DNA from: Bacteroidaceae bacterium
GTDB taxonomy: Bacteria > Bacteroidota > Bacteroidia > Bacteroidales > Bacteroidaceae
Assembly: GCA_017428785.1 (NCBI GenBank)
Contig: JAFRQD010000061.1
Coordinates: forward strand, 33,316-97,315
DNA: 64,000 nucleotides
Reading direction: 5' to 3'
In this document: positions 50,458-61,712 of the stretch, in pieces
How positions within the stretch are numbered: position 1 is the stretch's first letter
How the letters are laid out: each line of letters starts with the position of its first letter
Made by a program: the position numbers and the translations under genes
The notes under the pieces: model-generated
Seen by the model: the letters and a program-made list of their open reading frames with translations, nothing else
Databases searched by the model: none
What the model was told of the DNA's origin: nothing

Positions 50458-51308
50458 GCAGAATCTTTGATAGTGCAGTCGGCCGGTGCCTTCTGGTTCT
50501 CGTCGATGATGAGCTCTCCGATGTGTCCCTCAACGCTGATGCTGCCGCTGGTCGGGTTCTTGATGCTGTGGACGTCGCCCTTGATGGTGGCACGGACGGT
50601 GCTGTACTCGAGCATGAGATTGGCATCGGCCCCGAAGGTGCAGTCCACCAAAGTCAGGTTCTCGCAGTAGCACAAAGGCTGTTCGCCTGTGATGTGGCAG
50701 CGGATGAGCGTCAGGCCACGGCTGTACCAGCCAAGGTACTCGCCGTTGATCTCGCAGTCGGTTATGGTGACATTCTCTGTGTCCCAAAGCGCGTCCTTGC
50801 TGTTCAGGAGCGAGTTCTTTATCTCTACATTCTTGCTGTACTGGAAGGCATAGTTGCCCTCGAGGTGCAGGTTGTCGATGCGGATGTTGTCGGTACGCAT
50901 ACAGAGGTAGTCGGCATTCTCTATCAGGCAGTCCTTTATGCTGAGTCGGTCGCAGTCCCAGAGCATCTCCTGCCCATCAGTGAAATGGCAGTCCTGCAGC
51001 TCTATGCCCTGCATCCTTCGGAACATCTTCGGGGCATCCACGAGGCAACGGACGAGCTTGCCGTTCTCGCTGTACCAGAGGGAAGAGCGTGCCGATGTCT
51101 CAAAGTGGCAGTCTTGGGCAAGGAACTTGCGGCACTCCCAAAAGACATACTTGCCCTGGAAGGTGCAATCGTAGGCTTCGATGTTGCCGCTTTCTTTGAT
51201 GCTCGACTCCCCGAGGTGTATCGTCACACGCTCCAGTCGCGCATCGTGAAGTTTATAAAGCGGACGCTCGCCGCCGTATTCCTTATCCTTAATCTCTATC
51301 ATATTCAT
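50445..51308 (-). CDS. DUF3737 right-handed beta-helix protein
   Basis: 287 residues. 'EYGGERPLYKLHDARLERVTIHLGESSIKE' and repeated short strands ('IELQDCHFTDG', 'LSIKDCLIENA', 'VEIKNSLLNSK', 'VTITDCEING', 'LTLIRCHITGE') form a pectate-lyase-like coil, typical of DUF3737. No signal peptide. Function is unknown; the fold is shared with polysaccharide-acting proteins but no catalytic residues are evident. The C-terminal residues DSAVGS are encoded within the inverted-repeat element, so the natural end may have been replaced. Confidence 0.9.
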   Translation of the reverse strand: MNMIEIKDKEYGGERPLYKLHDARLERVTIHLGESSIKESGNIEAYDCTFQGKYVFWECRKFLAQDCHFETSARSSLWYSENGKLVRCLVDAPKMFRRMQGIELQDCHFTDGQEMLWDCDRLSIKDCLIENADYLCMRTDNIRIDNLHLEGNYAFQYSKNVEIKNSLLNSKDALWDTENVTITDCEINGEYLGWYSRGLTLIRCHITGEQPLCYCENLTLVDCTFGADANLMLEYSTVRATIKGDVHSIKNPTSGSISVEGHIGELIIDENQKAPADCTIKDSAVGS

Positions 51309-51312
51309 CTTC

Positions 51313-51338
51313 AGACCCTCTCCCCCGGGAGAGGGTCT
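51313..51338 (-). terminator. hairpin after ettA
   Basis: GACCCTCTC pairs with GAGAGGGTC around CCCCGG, just after the ettA stop on the minus strand and before the DUF3737 start. The following T tract is poor, so it may be a REP-like stem rather than a terminator. Confidence 0.55.
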
Positions 51339-51343
51339 TCTAT

Positions 51344-53038
51344 TTATTCCATCAGTTTCCTATACCTTATCCTCTTTGGTTCCTCCAGTCCGAGGCGCTT
51401 GAGCTTGTTGGCCTCGTAGTCTGTGTAGCTGCCTTCGAAGTAGAAGACGTTGCCGTCGCCCTCGTAGGCAAGGATGTGCGTGCAGATGCGGTCGAGGAAC
51501 CAGCGGTCGTGGCTGATGACGACAGCACAGCCGGCGAAGTTCTCGAGGCCTTCCTCAAGGGCACGCAGGGTGTTGACGTCGATGTCGTTCGTCGGCTCGT
51601 CGAGCAACAGCACATTGCCCTCCTGCTTCAAGGCCATGGCGAGGTGCAGACGGTTGCGCTCACCGCCCGACAGCACGCCGCACTTCTTCTCCTGGTCCGC
51701 GCCGCTGAAGTTGAAGCGGCTCAGGTAAGCGCGGCAGTTGATGTCGCGTCCGCCCAAACGCATCAGCTCGTTGCCCTGGCTGATGACCTGATAGACGGAG
51801 AGCTCAGGCTTGATGTCCGCGTGGCTCTGGTCCACATAGGATATCTTGACGGTCTCGCCTACCTCGAAGGTGCCTGCGTCGGGCTTCTCCAGTCCCATTA
51901 TCATGCGGAAGAGCGTCGTCTTGCCAGCTCCGTTCGGTCCGATGACGCCCACGATGCCGCCCGGCGGCAGCATGAAGTCGAGATCCTTGATGAGCTGCTT
52001 TTCGCCGAAAGACTTGCAGACGCCGTGTGCCTCGATGACTTTGTTGCCCAGGCGCGGGCCGTTGGGGATGAATATCTCGAGCTTCTCCTCGCGCTCCTTC
52101 TGCTCTTCATTGAGGAGCTTGTCGTAGCTGTTCAGCCTTGCCTTGCCTTTTGCTTGGCGAGCCTTGGGCGACATGCGAACCCATTCCAACTCGCGTTCCA
52201 GCGTCTTGCGGCGCTTGCTTGCCACCTTCTCCTCCTGCTCCATGCGTTTTGTCTTCTGCTCGAGCCAGGAGGAATAGTTGCCTTGCCAGGGAATGCCTTC
52301 GCCGCGGTCGAGCTCCAGAATCCAGCCTGCCACATCGTCGAGGAAGTAGCGGTCGTGCGTCACGGCGATGACCGTGCCCTCGTACTGCGTGAGGTGCTGT
52401 TCGAGCCAGTCGATGCTCTCGGCGTCCAAGTGGTTGGTGGGCTCATCGAGCAACAGCACGTCGGGCTTCTGCAGGAGCAGGCGGCAGAGTGCTACGCGAC
52501 GACGTTCGCCGCCACTCAAGGTCTTTATCGGCTGGTCGGCAGGCGGGCAGCGAAGCGCGTCCATGGCACGCTCCAGCTTGCTGTCGAGGTTCCAGGCGTC
52601 GGTGCTGTCGATGATGTCCTGCAACTCGCCTTGACGGGCAAAGAGCTGATTCATCTTGTCCTCGTCCTCGTAGTACTCGGGCAGACCGAACTTCTGGTTT
52701 ATCTCTTCGTATTCCTGCAAGGCATCCACGATGTGCTGCACGCCTTCCTTCACCACCTCGATGACCGTCTTGTCGTCATCAAGCTTGGGCTCCTGCTCGA
52801 GATAGCCTACGCTGTAGCCCGGGCTCCACACCACATTGCCTTGATATTGCTGCTCAATGCCAGCAATTATCTTCATGAGCGTGGACTTACCTGCGCCGTT
52901 CATGCCCACGATGCCTATCTTGGCGCCGTAGAAGAAGGAGAGGTAGATGTTCTTGAGGACTTGCTTTTGGTTCTGCTGGATGACCTTGCTTACGCCGACC
53001 ATCGAGAAGATGACCTTCTTGTCGTCTGTCGTTGCCAT
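51344..53038 (-). CDS. ettA: ABC-F translation factor EttA
   Basis: 564 residues from the Met at 53038 (MATTDDKKVIFSM), the usual EttA start; the open frame runs further to 53125 but would overlap the previous gene. There are two ABC domains: Walker A GMNGAGKST (K51) and GPNGAGKTT, signatures LSGGERRRVALCRLLL and LSGGERNRLHLAMAL, and Walker B LLLDEPTNHLDAES and LLLDEPTNDIDVNT. The charged linker between domains is intact. EttA binds the ribosomal E site and gates the first elongation cycle by ATP/ADP level. The Spy-like gene lies 5 bp upstream, so they share a transcript. Confidence 0.96.
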   Translation of the reverse strand: MATTDDKKVIFSMVGVSKVIQQNQKQVLKNIYLSFFYGAKIGIVGMNGAGKSTLMKIIAGIEQQYQGNVVWSPGYSVGYLEQEPKLDDDKTVIEVVKEGVQHIVDALQEYEEINQKFGLPEYYEDEDKMNQLFARQGELQDIIDSTDAWNLDSKLERAMDALRCPPADQPIKTLSGGERRRVALCRLLLQKPDVLLLDEPTNHLDAESIDWLEQHLTQYEGTVIAVTHDRYFLDDVAGWILELDRGEGIPWQGNYSSWLEQKTKRMEQEEKVASKRRKTLERELEWVRMSPKARQAKGKARLNSYDKLLNEEQKEREEKLEIFIPNGPRLGNKVIEAHGVCKSFGEKQLIKDLDFMLPPGGIVGVIGPNGAGKTTLFRMIMGLEKPDAGTFEVGETVKISYVDQSHADIKPELSVYQVISQGNELMRLGGRDINCRAYLSRFNFSGADQEKKCGVLSGGERNRLHLAMALKQEGNVLLLDEPTNDIDVNTLRALEEGLENFAGCAVVISHDRWFLDRICTHILAYEGDGNVFYFEGSYTDYEANKLKRLGLEEPKRIRYRKLME

Positions 53039-53043
53039 AGCTT

Positions 53044-53448
53044 TTATTCCAGTTTGTCGTCGCTGAGTTTCATTGCCTTGTATGCCTGCTGAGCCGTGAG
53101 TACTGTCTTGAACTTTGCGTACCATTTGCGGTTCAGGGCGGGCTCCTTGTCTTCTTGCTTCTGCTTTGCCTCAAAGAGCTGGTCGCACTGTGCTGCAGTA
53201 AGCTTGTTTGCATCGATGGCGTCCTGCAGGTCGTCTTTCAGCTTCTTGTAAGGGTCTTTCAGGTCGGAGAGTTCCTTGAGATAAGCATCGAGCAGGGGCT
53301 TGAACTTCTCCTGCACGTCGGACTTGAGTCTGAGGTTCTTCAGGACGTATGCCACACGAGCATCTCTTTTCTTGCCTGCAAGGGCAGATGTGGGAATGAC
53401 TACAGCCATGCTGATGAATATGGCTGCAATGAGCATGAAATGTTTCAT
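53044..53448 (-). CDS. small exported helical protein, Spy/CpxP-like
   Basis: 134 residues with a signal peptide (HFMLIAAIFISMAVVIPTSALAG). The mature part is charged and helical (KKRDARVAYVLKNLRLKSDVQEKF, then LKDPYKKLKDDLQDAIDANKLT, and AALNRKWYAKFKTVLTAQQAYK-like end). This resembles the LTxxQ-type periplasmic chaperones Spy/CpxP, although the exact repeat is weak. It is followed by ettA after 5 bp. The role is inferred from size, export and helix pattern only. Confidence 0.7.
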   Translation of the reverse strand: MKHFMLIAAIFISMAVVIPTSALAGKKRDARVAYVLKNLRLKSDVQEKFKPLLDAYLKELSDLKDPYKKLKDDLQDAIDANKLTAAQCDQLFEAKQKQEDKEPALNRKWYAKFKTVLTAQQAYKAMKLSDDKLE

Positions 53449-53501
53449 AGATAATAGTAGATAATAGTGTTTTGAGAGTTAATGAAGTTGCAAAAGTGTG
53501 C

Positions 53502-54959
53502 TTATTTGCCTACAAAGTGACTATAGATGACTTGCATCTTGATCGGGTTAGCTTCTGTGCCGCGCACTAGCTTGGTGCTGCACAGACTCAGGTCTTGGTT
53601 GACCGAAACCTGCGAGACATTGCTGTAGCTGTCGGTGGTAGTAGCAACGGTGACAGGTACAATTACCACATGATTCCAGTCGGGATGGGCTGCTTCCCAG
53701 GCTTCTTCTGTCATGTTGAGTGCTTTCATGCCTGCGACCTTCTCGTTATAACAATAAGAAAGGAGCCGGCTGATATTGTCGAAGCGATAGCAATTGTAGG
53801 TGCTGAGGAAATAGGTGGTAAAGGACTGTTGTGAGTCACTCACCTGATGCTGTTCGAAGAACTTGTTCAGGTTGTGTTTGCGGACGAGCAGCAGGTTGTT
53901 GGGCAGGTTAAAGGCATAGTCGTCATCCTGTGCATCTTCGTCTTGGTTGTTAACTCGGAGAAGCGTTAAGGATGCACGGCTGATGCTGTCGTTCTCGTGT
54001 CCCTTGTAGATTTCGTTGACGGGCAGGATGAGCTCCGTGCAGATGCCGGCCGGCGTCTTGAGCATCGTGTAGCTCTCGTTGCCTATGAGCTTGTCGAGGT
54101 TGCTGCTCTCGAACTGCGTGCATTGTATGACTTCCGGTGTGGCAGCGAAGCGGCAAGTTGCGGACATAATGGAGTCGGGGTAGGCTTCGCTTTTATAGCG
54201 GAAGCTAAGGTTCATCGTGGTGACCTCAAGGTTGAGCATCGTGCCTGTGCCGCCCACTGTGCGGAACAGGAAGCCTGCGCATACCTTACGGATGAAGGAA
54301 TAAGAGTCGCGGAAGGCGTTGGGGTTGCTGTAGAACGTTTCCATGATGCTCTCGCCGTATTCTCTGGGGAGCACTATGCGCACATTGCTTGAATAGCCTT
54401 TCCTGGCTCGTTCTGCATCGCTCAGGATGTAGTCGGTGGCGGTGAAGACTTTTGTGGCGATGGGTTCTTGCCCTTCGTCCACGAATTGCTGCAGATCGGT
54501 GTTGGTGTAGAGGGTTGTCGTTTCTTTGAGCAGTTTGTCTTCGTTCATGCTGAGAGGCAATATCTCAGCCTTCATGGGGTTGTTCTTGTCGCCGAAGGTG
54601 CTTTTGATGAAGAGGCGTATGTCGACGGAGTCGCAGAGGAAGCCGTCGTCAGTGCGGATGATGTTTTCCTTTGCAGGGAACGTGTAGCCTTCGAAGGAAT
54701 GGAACTGTGCGGCGAAGGTGGCGGTGATGGCTTCGTCTGTCTCGGGGTCGATGACTTTGCCCAGGTAGCAGGTGGTGCTGTTGGCTGGCACGACGGCATT
54801 GAGCAGGTCGTTTGAGAGGACATTGAAGGATGCCGTTGAGGAGATGATGGCATCCTGCTCGGGGAAGACGCCCAAGGAGCCTGTGTTTTCGTCGCAGCTT
54901 ATAAGGAGGAAGGCTATGGTCAGAATGATGGCGGACCATGCCCGAGAGGTATGTTTCAT
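53502..54959 (-). CDS. DUF4270 lipoprotein
   Basis: 485 residues from the Met at 54959, which gives a lipoprotein leader (AWSAIILTIAFLLISC, Cys22). The frame extends upstream to 55349 but that part lies within the GT5-like gene. 'ENTGSLGVFPEQD', 'ATFAAQFHSFEGYTFP' and 'VRIVLPREYGESIMETFYSNP' fit DUF4270, a Bacteroidota-only family of unknown function, often next to a glycogen-synthase-like gene and the pan genes, as here. Probably on the outer membrane. It starts 34 bp after the GT5-like stop, so both are likely cotranscribed. Confidence 0.87.
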   Translation of the reverse strand: MKHTSRAWSAIILTIAFLLISCDENTGSLGVFPEQDAIISSTASFNVLSNDLLNAVVPANSTTCYLGKVIDPETDEAITATFAAQFHSFEGYTFPAKENIIRTDDGFLCDSVDIRLFIKSTFGDKNNPMKAEILPLSMNEDKLLKETTTLYTNTDLQQFVDEGQEPIATKVFTATDYILSDAERARKGYSSNVRIVLPREYGESIMETFYSNPNAFRDSYSFIRKVCAGFLFRTVGGTGTMLNLEVTTMNLSFRYKSEAYPDSIMSATCRFAATPEVIQCTQFESSNLDKLIGNESYTMLKTPAGICTELILPVNEIYKGHENDSISRASLTLLRVNNQDEDAQDDDYAFNLPNNLLLVRKHNLNKFFEQHQVSDSQQSFTTYFLSTYNCYRFDNISRLLSYCYNEKVAGMKALNMTEEAWEAAHPDWNHVVIVPVTVATTTDSYSNVSQVSVNQDLSLCSTKLVRGTEANPIKMQVIYSHFVGK

Positions 54960-54993
54960 GTATCTTTGATATGCGTTAAGGGAATGTGGCCGG

Positions 54994-55830
54994 TTAGTTC
55001 GCTTCATCTTCTTCCACACGGCCGATGTTCCATATATCATCGTAGAAGGCTGGGTAGTAGATGCCGTATTCTTCAACGCTGACGGGTTGCAAACAGGGTT
55101 TGCCGAGTCCTGCTGCGTAGTTCGAGAGTTCTTCGTTTTCTGCAAGTAAGCCGATGCCGTCGGCAAATTTAGTGCCCAGCTTGTTGAGCATGGGCACGAG
55201 CTTCTTCTCGCCCAGTCCTCTGGTGGCGGAGATGGTGGCATTCCGGAAGGCGATGATGCCGTCCATGTTTGCCGGGATGGGAGAGGTGAGTATCTGTGTT
55301 GAGGGAGTGAAGATGACCTTGCAGTCGCGGAAGGATGGCTCCTCGGCATAGGCCGTCTTGATGTAGAGCGGCAGGAAGCTGCTCATCCAGCCCAGACAAT
55401 GTATGATGTCGGGCGACCACTTCAGCTTCTTGATGGTCTCCAGCACGCCACGGGCATAGAAGGCTGCGCGTTCGGCGTTGTCCTCATATTCCTTGCCTTC
55501 TGCATCTACCGCCATGCTGCGGCGCATGAAGAAGTCGTCGTTGTCGATGAAGTAGATCTGCATTCGGGCTGCCGGAATGCTTGCCACTTTGATGACAAGC
55601 GGGTGGTCTGTGTCATCGACTACGATGTTGATACCGCTCAGCCTGATGACTTCGTGCAATTGGTTGCGACGCTCGTTGATGGTGCCCCATTTGGGCATGA
55701 AGGAGCGTATTTCCCGACTCTTTTCCTGAACTGCTTGAGGCAGGTATCTGCCCATCTGAGCCATGTCGGTCTCTGGCACAAAAGGCAGCATCTCTTGTGT
55801 GACGAAGAGTATCTTCTTGGCTTTGGTCAT
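54994..55830 (-). CDS. short glycogen/starch-synthase-like protein (GT5 N-terminal domain only)
   Basis: 278 residues from the Met at 55830 (TKAKKILFVTQEMLPF); upstream codons to 55968 look non-coding. The fold matches the N-terminal half of GT5 glycogen synthases ('PDIIHCLGWMSSFLPLYIKT', 'FTPSTQILTSPIPANMDG'). However, the ADP-glucose loop K-T-G-G-L is replaced by ETDMAQMGRYLP, and the whole C-terminal GT-B domain with the catalytic Glu is missing. Such short forms recur in Bacteroidales, and I would not expect glycogen synthase activity. A minus-strand TATCTTTG (55855-55862) is the -7 element. Confidence 0.85.
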   Translation of the reverse strand: MTKAKKILFVTQEMLPFVPETDMAQMGRYLPQAVQEKSREIRSFMPKWGTINERRNQLHEVIRLSGINIVVDDTDHPLVIKVASIPAARMQIYFIDNDDFFMRRSMAVDAEGKEYEDNAERAAFYARGVLETIKKLKWSPDIIHCLGWMSSFLPLYIKTAYAEEPSFRDCKVIFTPSTQILTSPIPANMDGIIAFRNATISATRGLGEKKLVPMLNKLGTKFADGIGLLAENEELSNYAAGLGKPCLQPVSVEEYGIYYPAFYDDIWNIGRVEEDEAN

Positions 55831-55985
55831 CTTTTTTAGACTATAGTACCAGTGCAAAGATACGATTATTTGCGCACATGACAATGAAATTCTGCGTCTT
55901 TTCACACTTTTTAGAATAAAAATGAGGCAAAAGCTTTCACAATTCATAAAAACTATGTTACTTTGCATGATTTAATGTCTATGGC

Positions 55986-56828
55986 ATGAAGGTAATAAAC
56001 ACTATCAATCAGCTCCGCGAGTGTTTGGCTAAGTATCGTGAGGAGGGGCGTACCATCGGCCTTGTGCCGACCATGGGTGCCTTGCACGAAGGACATGCCT
56101 CGCTTGTTCGCAGGAGTGTTGAGGAGAACGACATTACGGTTGTCAGCATCTTCCTCAATCCCACACAGTTCAATGACCCTAAAGACTTGGAGCGCTATCC
56201 TCGTACGCTCGACGCTGATTGCCGGCTGCTTGAGGCTTGCAAGGCTGACATTGCCTTTGCTCCGAGTGTGAAGGAAATATACCCCGAGCCGGATACAAGG
56301 CAGTTCAGTTATCCTCCCACCGACAGTGTGATGGAGGGGGCGATGCGTCCCGGCCACTTCAACGGCGTATGCCAGATTGTGAGCAAGCTCTTCATGTATG
56401 TCGAGCCCGACCGTGCCTATTTCGGCGAGAAAGACTATCAGCAGATTGCCGTCATCCGGCGAATGGTGGACGACCTTGGCTTCAAGCTCGAGATTGTGCC
56501 TTGCCCTGTTGTCCGCCAGAGCGACGGGCTTGCTTTGAGCAGTCGCAATGCACTTCTTTCCGACGAGGAGAGAATCACGGCCGCCAACATCTTCCGCGTC
56601 ATGAACGAGAGCCGTTCGCTTGGCCTTACGGTGCAGCAGACGCGCGACTATGTCGTGGATAGAGTCAACAGCATCCCGGGCCTCAAAGTGCAGTACTTCA
56701 GCATCGTGGATGGCGACAGCCTGGCCGACGTCTCCTCATGGAGCGATGCGCCGAGCATTGTGGGGTGCATCACTGTCTTCTGCGGACCGAAGCCAATCCG
56801 ACTGATAGACCATATCAGATATAAGTAA
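55986..56828 (+). CDS. panC: pantothenate synthetase
   Basis: 280 residues, normal length. The HIGH-type motif is PTMGALHEGHASL (residues 28-40), followed by 'SIFLNPTQFNDPKDLERYPRT', 'YFGEKDYQQIAVIRRMV' and the KMSKS-like loop LSSRNALLS. It joins pantoate and beta-alanine with ATP to give pantothenate for coenzyme A. panD, which supplies beta-alanine, follows on the same strand. It is divergent from the GT5-like gene with a 155-bp gap. The -7-like TTACTTTG upstream is imperfect. Confidence 0.97.
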   Translation: MKVINTINQLRECLAKYREEGRTIGLVPTMGALHEGHASLVRRSVEENDITVVSIFLNPTQFNDPKDLERYPRTLDADCRLLEACKADIAFAPSVKEIYPEPDTRQFSYPPTDSVMEGAMRPGHFNGVCQIVSKLFMYVEPDRAYFGEKDYQQIAVIRRMVDDLGFKLEIVPCPVVRQSDGLALSSRNALLSDEERITAANIFRVMNESRSLGLTVQQTRDYVVDRVNSIPGLKVQYFSIVDGDSLADVSSWSDAPSIVGCITVFCGPKPIRLIDHIRYK

Positions 56829-56913
56829 AGGACCTTTCCCTCTTCCTTCCCCCCTGTGGGACGGGACTCGGGCTGGGACATAAAAGTTTTATATACTAAA
56901 TTCGAAGAATGTT

Positions 56914-56940
56914 CTCCCCTTTTGGGGAGTTAGAGAGAGG
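56914..56940. repeat. CTCCCC/GGGGAG hairpin with TTAGAGAGAGG tail, before panD
   Basis: CTCCCCTTTTGGGGAG and its tail end 6 nt before the panD start codon, so the purine-rich tail could lie in the translation-start region. The same element is translated inside the GH43 gene at 14949-14976. Confidence 0.8.
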
Positions 56941-56945
56941 CGATT

Positions 56946-57287
56946 ATGATGATCGAAATTCTGAAATCAAAGTTGCACTGCGTCACCGTTACCGAGGCAA
57001 ACCTCAACTACATGGGCAGCATCACTATCGATGAGGATCTGATGGATGCTGCGGGACTCATCGCCGGCGAAAAGGTGCAGGTTATGGACAATAACAATGG
57101 CGAGCGTTTCGAGACGTATGTCATTCGCGGCGAACGCGGCTCGGGCTGTATCTGCCTGAATGGTGCTGCGGCACGCAAGGTGCTTGTGGGCGACACCATT
57201 ATCATCATTTCTTATGCCCTTATGGATTTCGAAGAGGCTCGCACCTTCAAACCCAAAGTCGTCTTCCCAAGAGACAATCGTCTCTAA
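56946..57287 (+). CDS. panD: aspartate 1-decarboxylase
   Basis: 113 residues (start at 56946 or 56949). The self-cleavage site is G24-S25 in NYMGSITID, which produces the pyruvoyl cofactor. '[23 protein letters not shown]' is typical of the family. It converts aspartate to beta-alanine. It sits 117 bp after panC. The intervening hairpins may reduce read-through or affect translation. Array A4 follows its stop. Confidence 0.97.
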   Translation: MMIEILKSKLHCVTVTEANLNYMGSITIDEDLMDAAGLIAGEKVQVMDNNNGERFETYVIRGERGSGCICLNGAAARKVLVGDTIIIISYALMDFEEARTFKPKVVFPRDNRL

Positions 57288-57342
57288 ATAAGGAGCTTAC
57301 ATATGTCGCTTGCGGCGGATTTTTTCCCTGCAGGCGAGGACG

Positions 57343-57430
57343 AAAAACGCCGCACGCGGGGATTGCAATTTCCGCGTGCGGCGTTGGTCATTTCCGCGTG
57401 CGGCGATTGCAATCCCCGCACGCGGCGTTT
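57343..57430. repeat. array A4: four 14-nt cores at 22-bp period, mixed orientation
   Basis: Cores at 57348, 57370, 57392 and 57414: CGCCGCACGCGGGG, TTCCGCGTGCGGCG twice, CCCCGCACGCGGCG. Linkers are ATTGCAAT (self-complementary), TTGGTCAT and ATTGCAAT. Unlike A1-A3, the inner cores are inverted. AAAAA precedes and TTT follows. It lies between the convergent panD and mutB. Confidence 0.95.
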
Positions 57431-57447
57431 GAAACCTCTTTTTGGGG

Positions 57448-59616
<2,169 letters not shown>

Positions 59617-59618
59617 AA

Positions 59619-61484
59619 TCAGATTCCGAGTTTAGCGTTGTACTCCTTCAGAGTCTCAAGCTGGTTAGACCTTACGTGGATAAAGTTCTCGATGCCTGCT
59701 GCCTTGAGGTCTTCCGTGCAAGCCGGTGCGCCTGCCACAACGTAGAGGGCGCGGCCGTTCAGATACTTGAAGGCAGGGATGGCGTACTCTGCATACTCGT
59801 CGTCGCTTGAGCAGATGACAACGATGTCAGCGCCAGCGGCAAGGGCTGCGTCAACGCCTTCCTCTACGGTCTTGAAGCCGAGGTTGTCTATGACTTGATA
59901 GCCTGCAGCGGCCAAGAAGTTGCAGCTGAACTGAGCGCGAGCCTGACGCATGGCGAGGTTGCCGATGGTCAGCATGAATGCTACGGGCACCTTCTTTGCC
60001 TTCTCTGTCGTGAGGCGAAGCGCCTCGAAGTCGCTGGCAAGACGGGAGGTCTTGATGGCCGGGATGGTGCTCTCGCAGCCACAGGTTCCGTCTGTTGCGT
60101 TGGCAACGCAACATACAGGACGGGGCTCCTTGCCTTCGCTCTTCTCTGTGAAGTTGGGGAACTGGTTGGTGCCGAGCAGGAACTCTTTGCGCTTGTCGGC
60201 ATTGGCGTGGCGCGTCTTGTTTGTCTCGTTGATGGTGTTCTGAACAGAGCCTGCTTTTGCTGCTGCCAGGAAGCCGCCTTCTTCCTCAACTGCGAGGAAG
60301 AGCTTCCAAGCCTGAGTTGCCAAAGCCGAGGTCAGCTCTTCGATGAAGTAAGAGCCGCCGGCAACATCCACCATACGGTCGAAGTGGCACTCGTCCTTGA
60401 GCAGCAGCTGCTGGTTGCGGGCGATGCGCTCTGCGAACTCTGTCGGCACTTCGTAGGGCTCGTCGAAGGGTGTTACGACGATGCTCTCCACACCTCCAAG
60501 GGCTGCCGACATGGTCTCTGTCTGCGAGCGGAGCATGTTGACATAGCTGTCGAAGAGCGTCTGGTTGTAGGTCGTCGTGAAGGCGCATACATGCATCTTG
60601 GCGCTCTCCTTGCAAGCGGTGTACTGGCTGACGATCTGTGCCCAAAGCATGCGTGCGGCACGCAGTTTGGCTATCTCCATGAAGTAGACGCCGTTGATGC
60701 CGAGGTTGAACTTGATGCTCTGTGCTGCGAGCTCGGGAGCCACGCCTGCCTCGGTCAGCTCTGCCAGGTACTCGTTGCCCCATGCGAGGGCATAGCCGAG
60801 GTCTTGGTAGCTGTAAGCGCCTGCATTGGTGAGCTTGTAGGCATTCACAGCGATGGGGCGGAACTTGGGATAGGCGGCGAAGGTCTCGACGAGGGCCTTT
60901 GCGTTCTTCAGGGCTTCGGTGGTGTCCTTGCCCTTCATGAGCATCTTCTCCAATGGGTCGAAGCTGAGGCTGCCCTCAACCTTTTGTGCGTCGGCGCCCT
61001 TCTTTTCGAAGTAAGCCACGAGGATTTGAGCGAGCTCGAGCGCCTTGCATTGGCAAGTGCAGAAGTTCAGCTCGACGCAATCCATATAGATGCCTTCCAG
61101 CAAAGTCTCGATGTACTCTGCGCTTACCTTCTCCGAGGGAATGCAGAAACCGAGGCTCGTCACACCCTTGTTCAGGATGTCGAGTGCCTTGGCATTGGCC
61201 TCCTTGGGGCATTCACACTTGATGTCCTGACGGACATACCATTCATTGTCTGCGGCCTTGTTGCCGCGAACATAGGGGAACTCGCCGGGGAGCGCATTGA
61301 CAAGCGGCAGCTTATCCACATCCTCCTTCAGGTAGAAGGGCTCCATGCTGAAGCCTTCATTGGTTCTCCACACCATTTTCTTCTGATAGTCCGCGCCTTT
61401 GAGGTCAACCTCAATCTTATCCCGCCATTCCTGACGACTGGGCGCAGTAAAATCAGAAAAGAGTTTTTCTTTACTATCTGCCAT
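59619..61484 (-). CDS. mutA: methylmalonyl-CoA mutase, small subunit
   Basis: 621 residues, homologous to the large subunit. The barrel is recognisable ('[32 protein letters not shown]'), but the C-terminal flavodoxin-like domain lacks the D-x-H-x-x-G cobalt ligand, as expected for the structural subunit. It is first in a two-gene operon with mutB. The promoter is on the minus strand at 61535-61565. Confidence 0.95.
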   Translation of the reverse strand: MADSKEKLFSDFTAPSRQEWRDKIEVDLKGADYQKKMVWRTNEGFSMEPFYLKEDVDKLPLVNALPGEFPYVRGNKAADNEWYVRQDIKCECPKEANAKALDILNKGVTSLGFCIPSEKVSAEYIETLLEGIYMDCVELNFCTCQCKALELAQILVAYFEKKGADAQKVEGSLSFDPLEKMLMKGKDTTEALKNAKALVETFAAYPKFRPIAVNAYKLTNAGAYSYQDLGYALAWGNEYLAELTEAGVAPELAAQSIKFNLGINGVYFMEIAKLRAARMLWAQIVSQYTACKESAKMHVCAFTTTYNQTLFDSYVNMLRSQTETMSAALGGVESIVVTPFDEPYEVPTEFAERIARNQQLLLKDECHFDRMVDVAGGSYFIEELTSALATQAWKLFLAVEEEGGFLAAAKAGSVQNTINETNKTRHANADKRKEFLLGTNQFPNFTEKSEGKEPRPVCCVANATDGTCGCESTIPAIKTSRLASDFEALRLTTEKAKKVPVAFMLTIGNLAMRQARAQFSCNFLAAAGYQVIDNLGFKTVEEGVDAALAAGADIVVICSSDDEYAEYAIPAFKYLNGRALYVVAGAPACTEDLKAAGIENFIHVRSNQLETLKEYNAKLGI

Positions 61485-61534
61485 AAGTTGTTAAATAAAA
61501 TATGTTGTTTGTGGTCTTTACACTTAAAAGCGTA

Positions 61535-61565
61535 CAAAGGTACGCATTATTATGCAAACGACAAA
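61535..61565 (-). promoter_or_regulatory. promoter of mutA-mutB
   Basis: On the minus strand, TTTG (61562-61565), 19 bp, TACCTTTG (61535-61542). It lies about 50 nt before the mutA start. Confidence 0.75.
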
Positions 61566-61624
61566 ACTTTTATCCGTAAATCGCACAATTCTTTTGCTTA
61601 AAAGCAAGTTTTGACTTCTCTGCG

Positions 61625-61655
61625 TTGCAACGAACGACATTATTTCGTACCTTTG
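61625..61655 (+). promoter_or_regulatory. promoter of the AspT/YidE-type transporter
   Basis: TTG (61625-61627), 20 bp, TACCTTTG (61648-61655), 57 nt before the start codon. Confidence 0.7.
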
Positions 61656-61712
61656 TGCCGCGAATGAAGTGACAAATCGTAAAAAGTAAATTGTCGAATC
61701 ACATATTTCATA

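Noticed and set aside
51476-53092. 538-codon plus-strand open frame opposite ettA
   Set aside because: ettA has both Walker and signature motifs. The complement has none.
53039-53125. Longer N-terminus for ettA
   Set aside because: The extra 29 residues overlap the Spy-like gene's 3' end and precede the standard MATTDDKKV start.
54960-55349. Extended N-terminus of the DUF4270 protein
   Set aside because: This part is out of frame inside the GT5-like gene and would bury the lipoprotein signal at 54959.
59895-61601. 568-codon plus-strand open frame opposite mutA
   Set aside because: It is the complement of a clear mutase subunit. No supporting motif.
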